Of a DNA stretch of 64,000 nucleotides, positions 63,724-64,000 are shown piece by piece. A program made the position numbers and the translations under genes. Numbering within the stretch: the first letter of the stretch is position 1; every line of letters begins with the position of its first letter. Origin of the DNA: Druceiella hillmani (taxonomy: Eukaryota > Arthropoda > Insecta > Lepidoptera > Hepialidae); NCBI GenBank assembly GCA_039881145.1, contig JAYKKI010000015.1, positions 27,369,501-27,433,500 of the forward strand. The letters run 5' to 3'. The notes beneath the pieces are model-generated. The model worked only from the letters and a program-made list of their open reading frames with translations. It did no database searches and had not been told where the DNA came from.

Positions 63724-64000
63724 ATACACATCGAGTGGTATTATAAAACTAGACGCAAATATGTAGCGTATGTAGCGTACCTTGCATAAATCGAATATAC
63801 GTTAGGTTCCAATAAATTGCTTCATACTTTACTGAAAAGTTATAGCCTGTATTTAAAACTACATTAGTTGACTTTCCATAATGCAAACGAGTACATGAGT
63901 TCTGCAAGACGACCCAATATGGAATGAATTTACTATCTGGATCTCCAAATTGACTCACGTATTGTAGCCGGGTAAGTAAGGGAGGGTCAAATCCGGTTTT

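Larger units (their letters stand above)
62400..64000. other. Right end of the window
   Basis: Downstream of the last confident acetyltransferase exon. Possibly one long intron of that gene. Contains two sets of tandem duplications (63068-63520 and 63638-63723). The expected acetyl-CoA-binding exon is not visible. Confidence 0.5.

Overview
The window is AT-rich animal DNA with spliced genes, GT-AG introns, many (TA)n microsatellites and decayed transposons. It is clearly an insect genome. A moth or butterfly is my best guess, from the style of the chemoreceptors, the insect arylalkylamine N-acetyltransferase and an interspersed repeat ending in GCTAGT; this is inference, not proof. I see no bacterial features, tRNA, rRNA or CRISPR array.

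Four host genes can be assembled by joining exons. GrA (minus, 4888-7912) and GrB (minus, 39386-42466) are intact 379-residue gustatory receptors. They are young paralogues carried by a segmental duplication: copy A is about 545-12530 and copy B about 34360-48815, with indels. GrC (plus, 22500-25032) is a more distant 383-residue receptor lying between the two copies. All three share the same gene structure: a long first exon, a second exon of exactly 78 bases, and introns of phase 0, 0 and 1. At 58927-62398 the first four coding exons of an insect arylalkylamine N-acetyltransferase are visible; its acetyl-CoA-binding half is not seen.

Layout: 0.5-12.5 kb duplication copy A (GrA, a YqaJ nuclease fragment, an interspersed repeat, a Mutator-like transposase fragment); 12.5-22.5 kb mostly empty with small repeats and hairpins; 22.5-25 kb GrC; 26.1-28.7 kb a broken gypsy-like/errantivirus provirus (RNase H, integrase, env remnant); 28.7-34.3 kb no recognised gene; 34.4-48.8 kb copy B, which also holds a roughly 1.6 kb block of GC-rich GT repeat and polypyrimidine tract; 50.1-51.0 kb a degenerate TTGGG-type tract with a perfect hairpin inside it; 52.0-54.35 kb a decayed hAT transposase; 55.6 kb a third copy of a fold-back element also found inside introns of GrA and GrC; 57.5 kb a long hairpin; 58.9-62.4 kb the acetyltransferase; 63-63.7 kb short tandem duplications.

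The main biological story is a small chemoreceptor cluster evolving by duplication. The two copies differ sharply in one stretch around transmembrane segments 1-2 and are almost identical elsewhere. The surrounding DNA is being remodelled by mobile elements and microsatellite growth.
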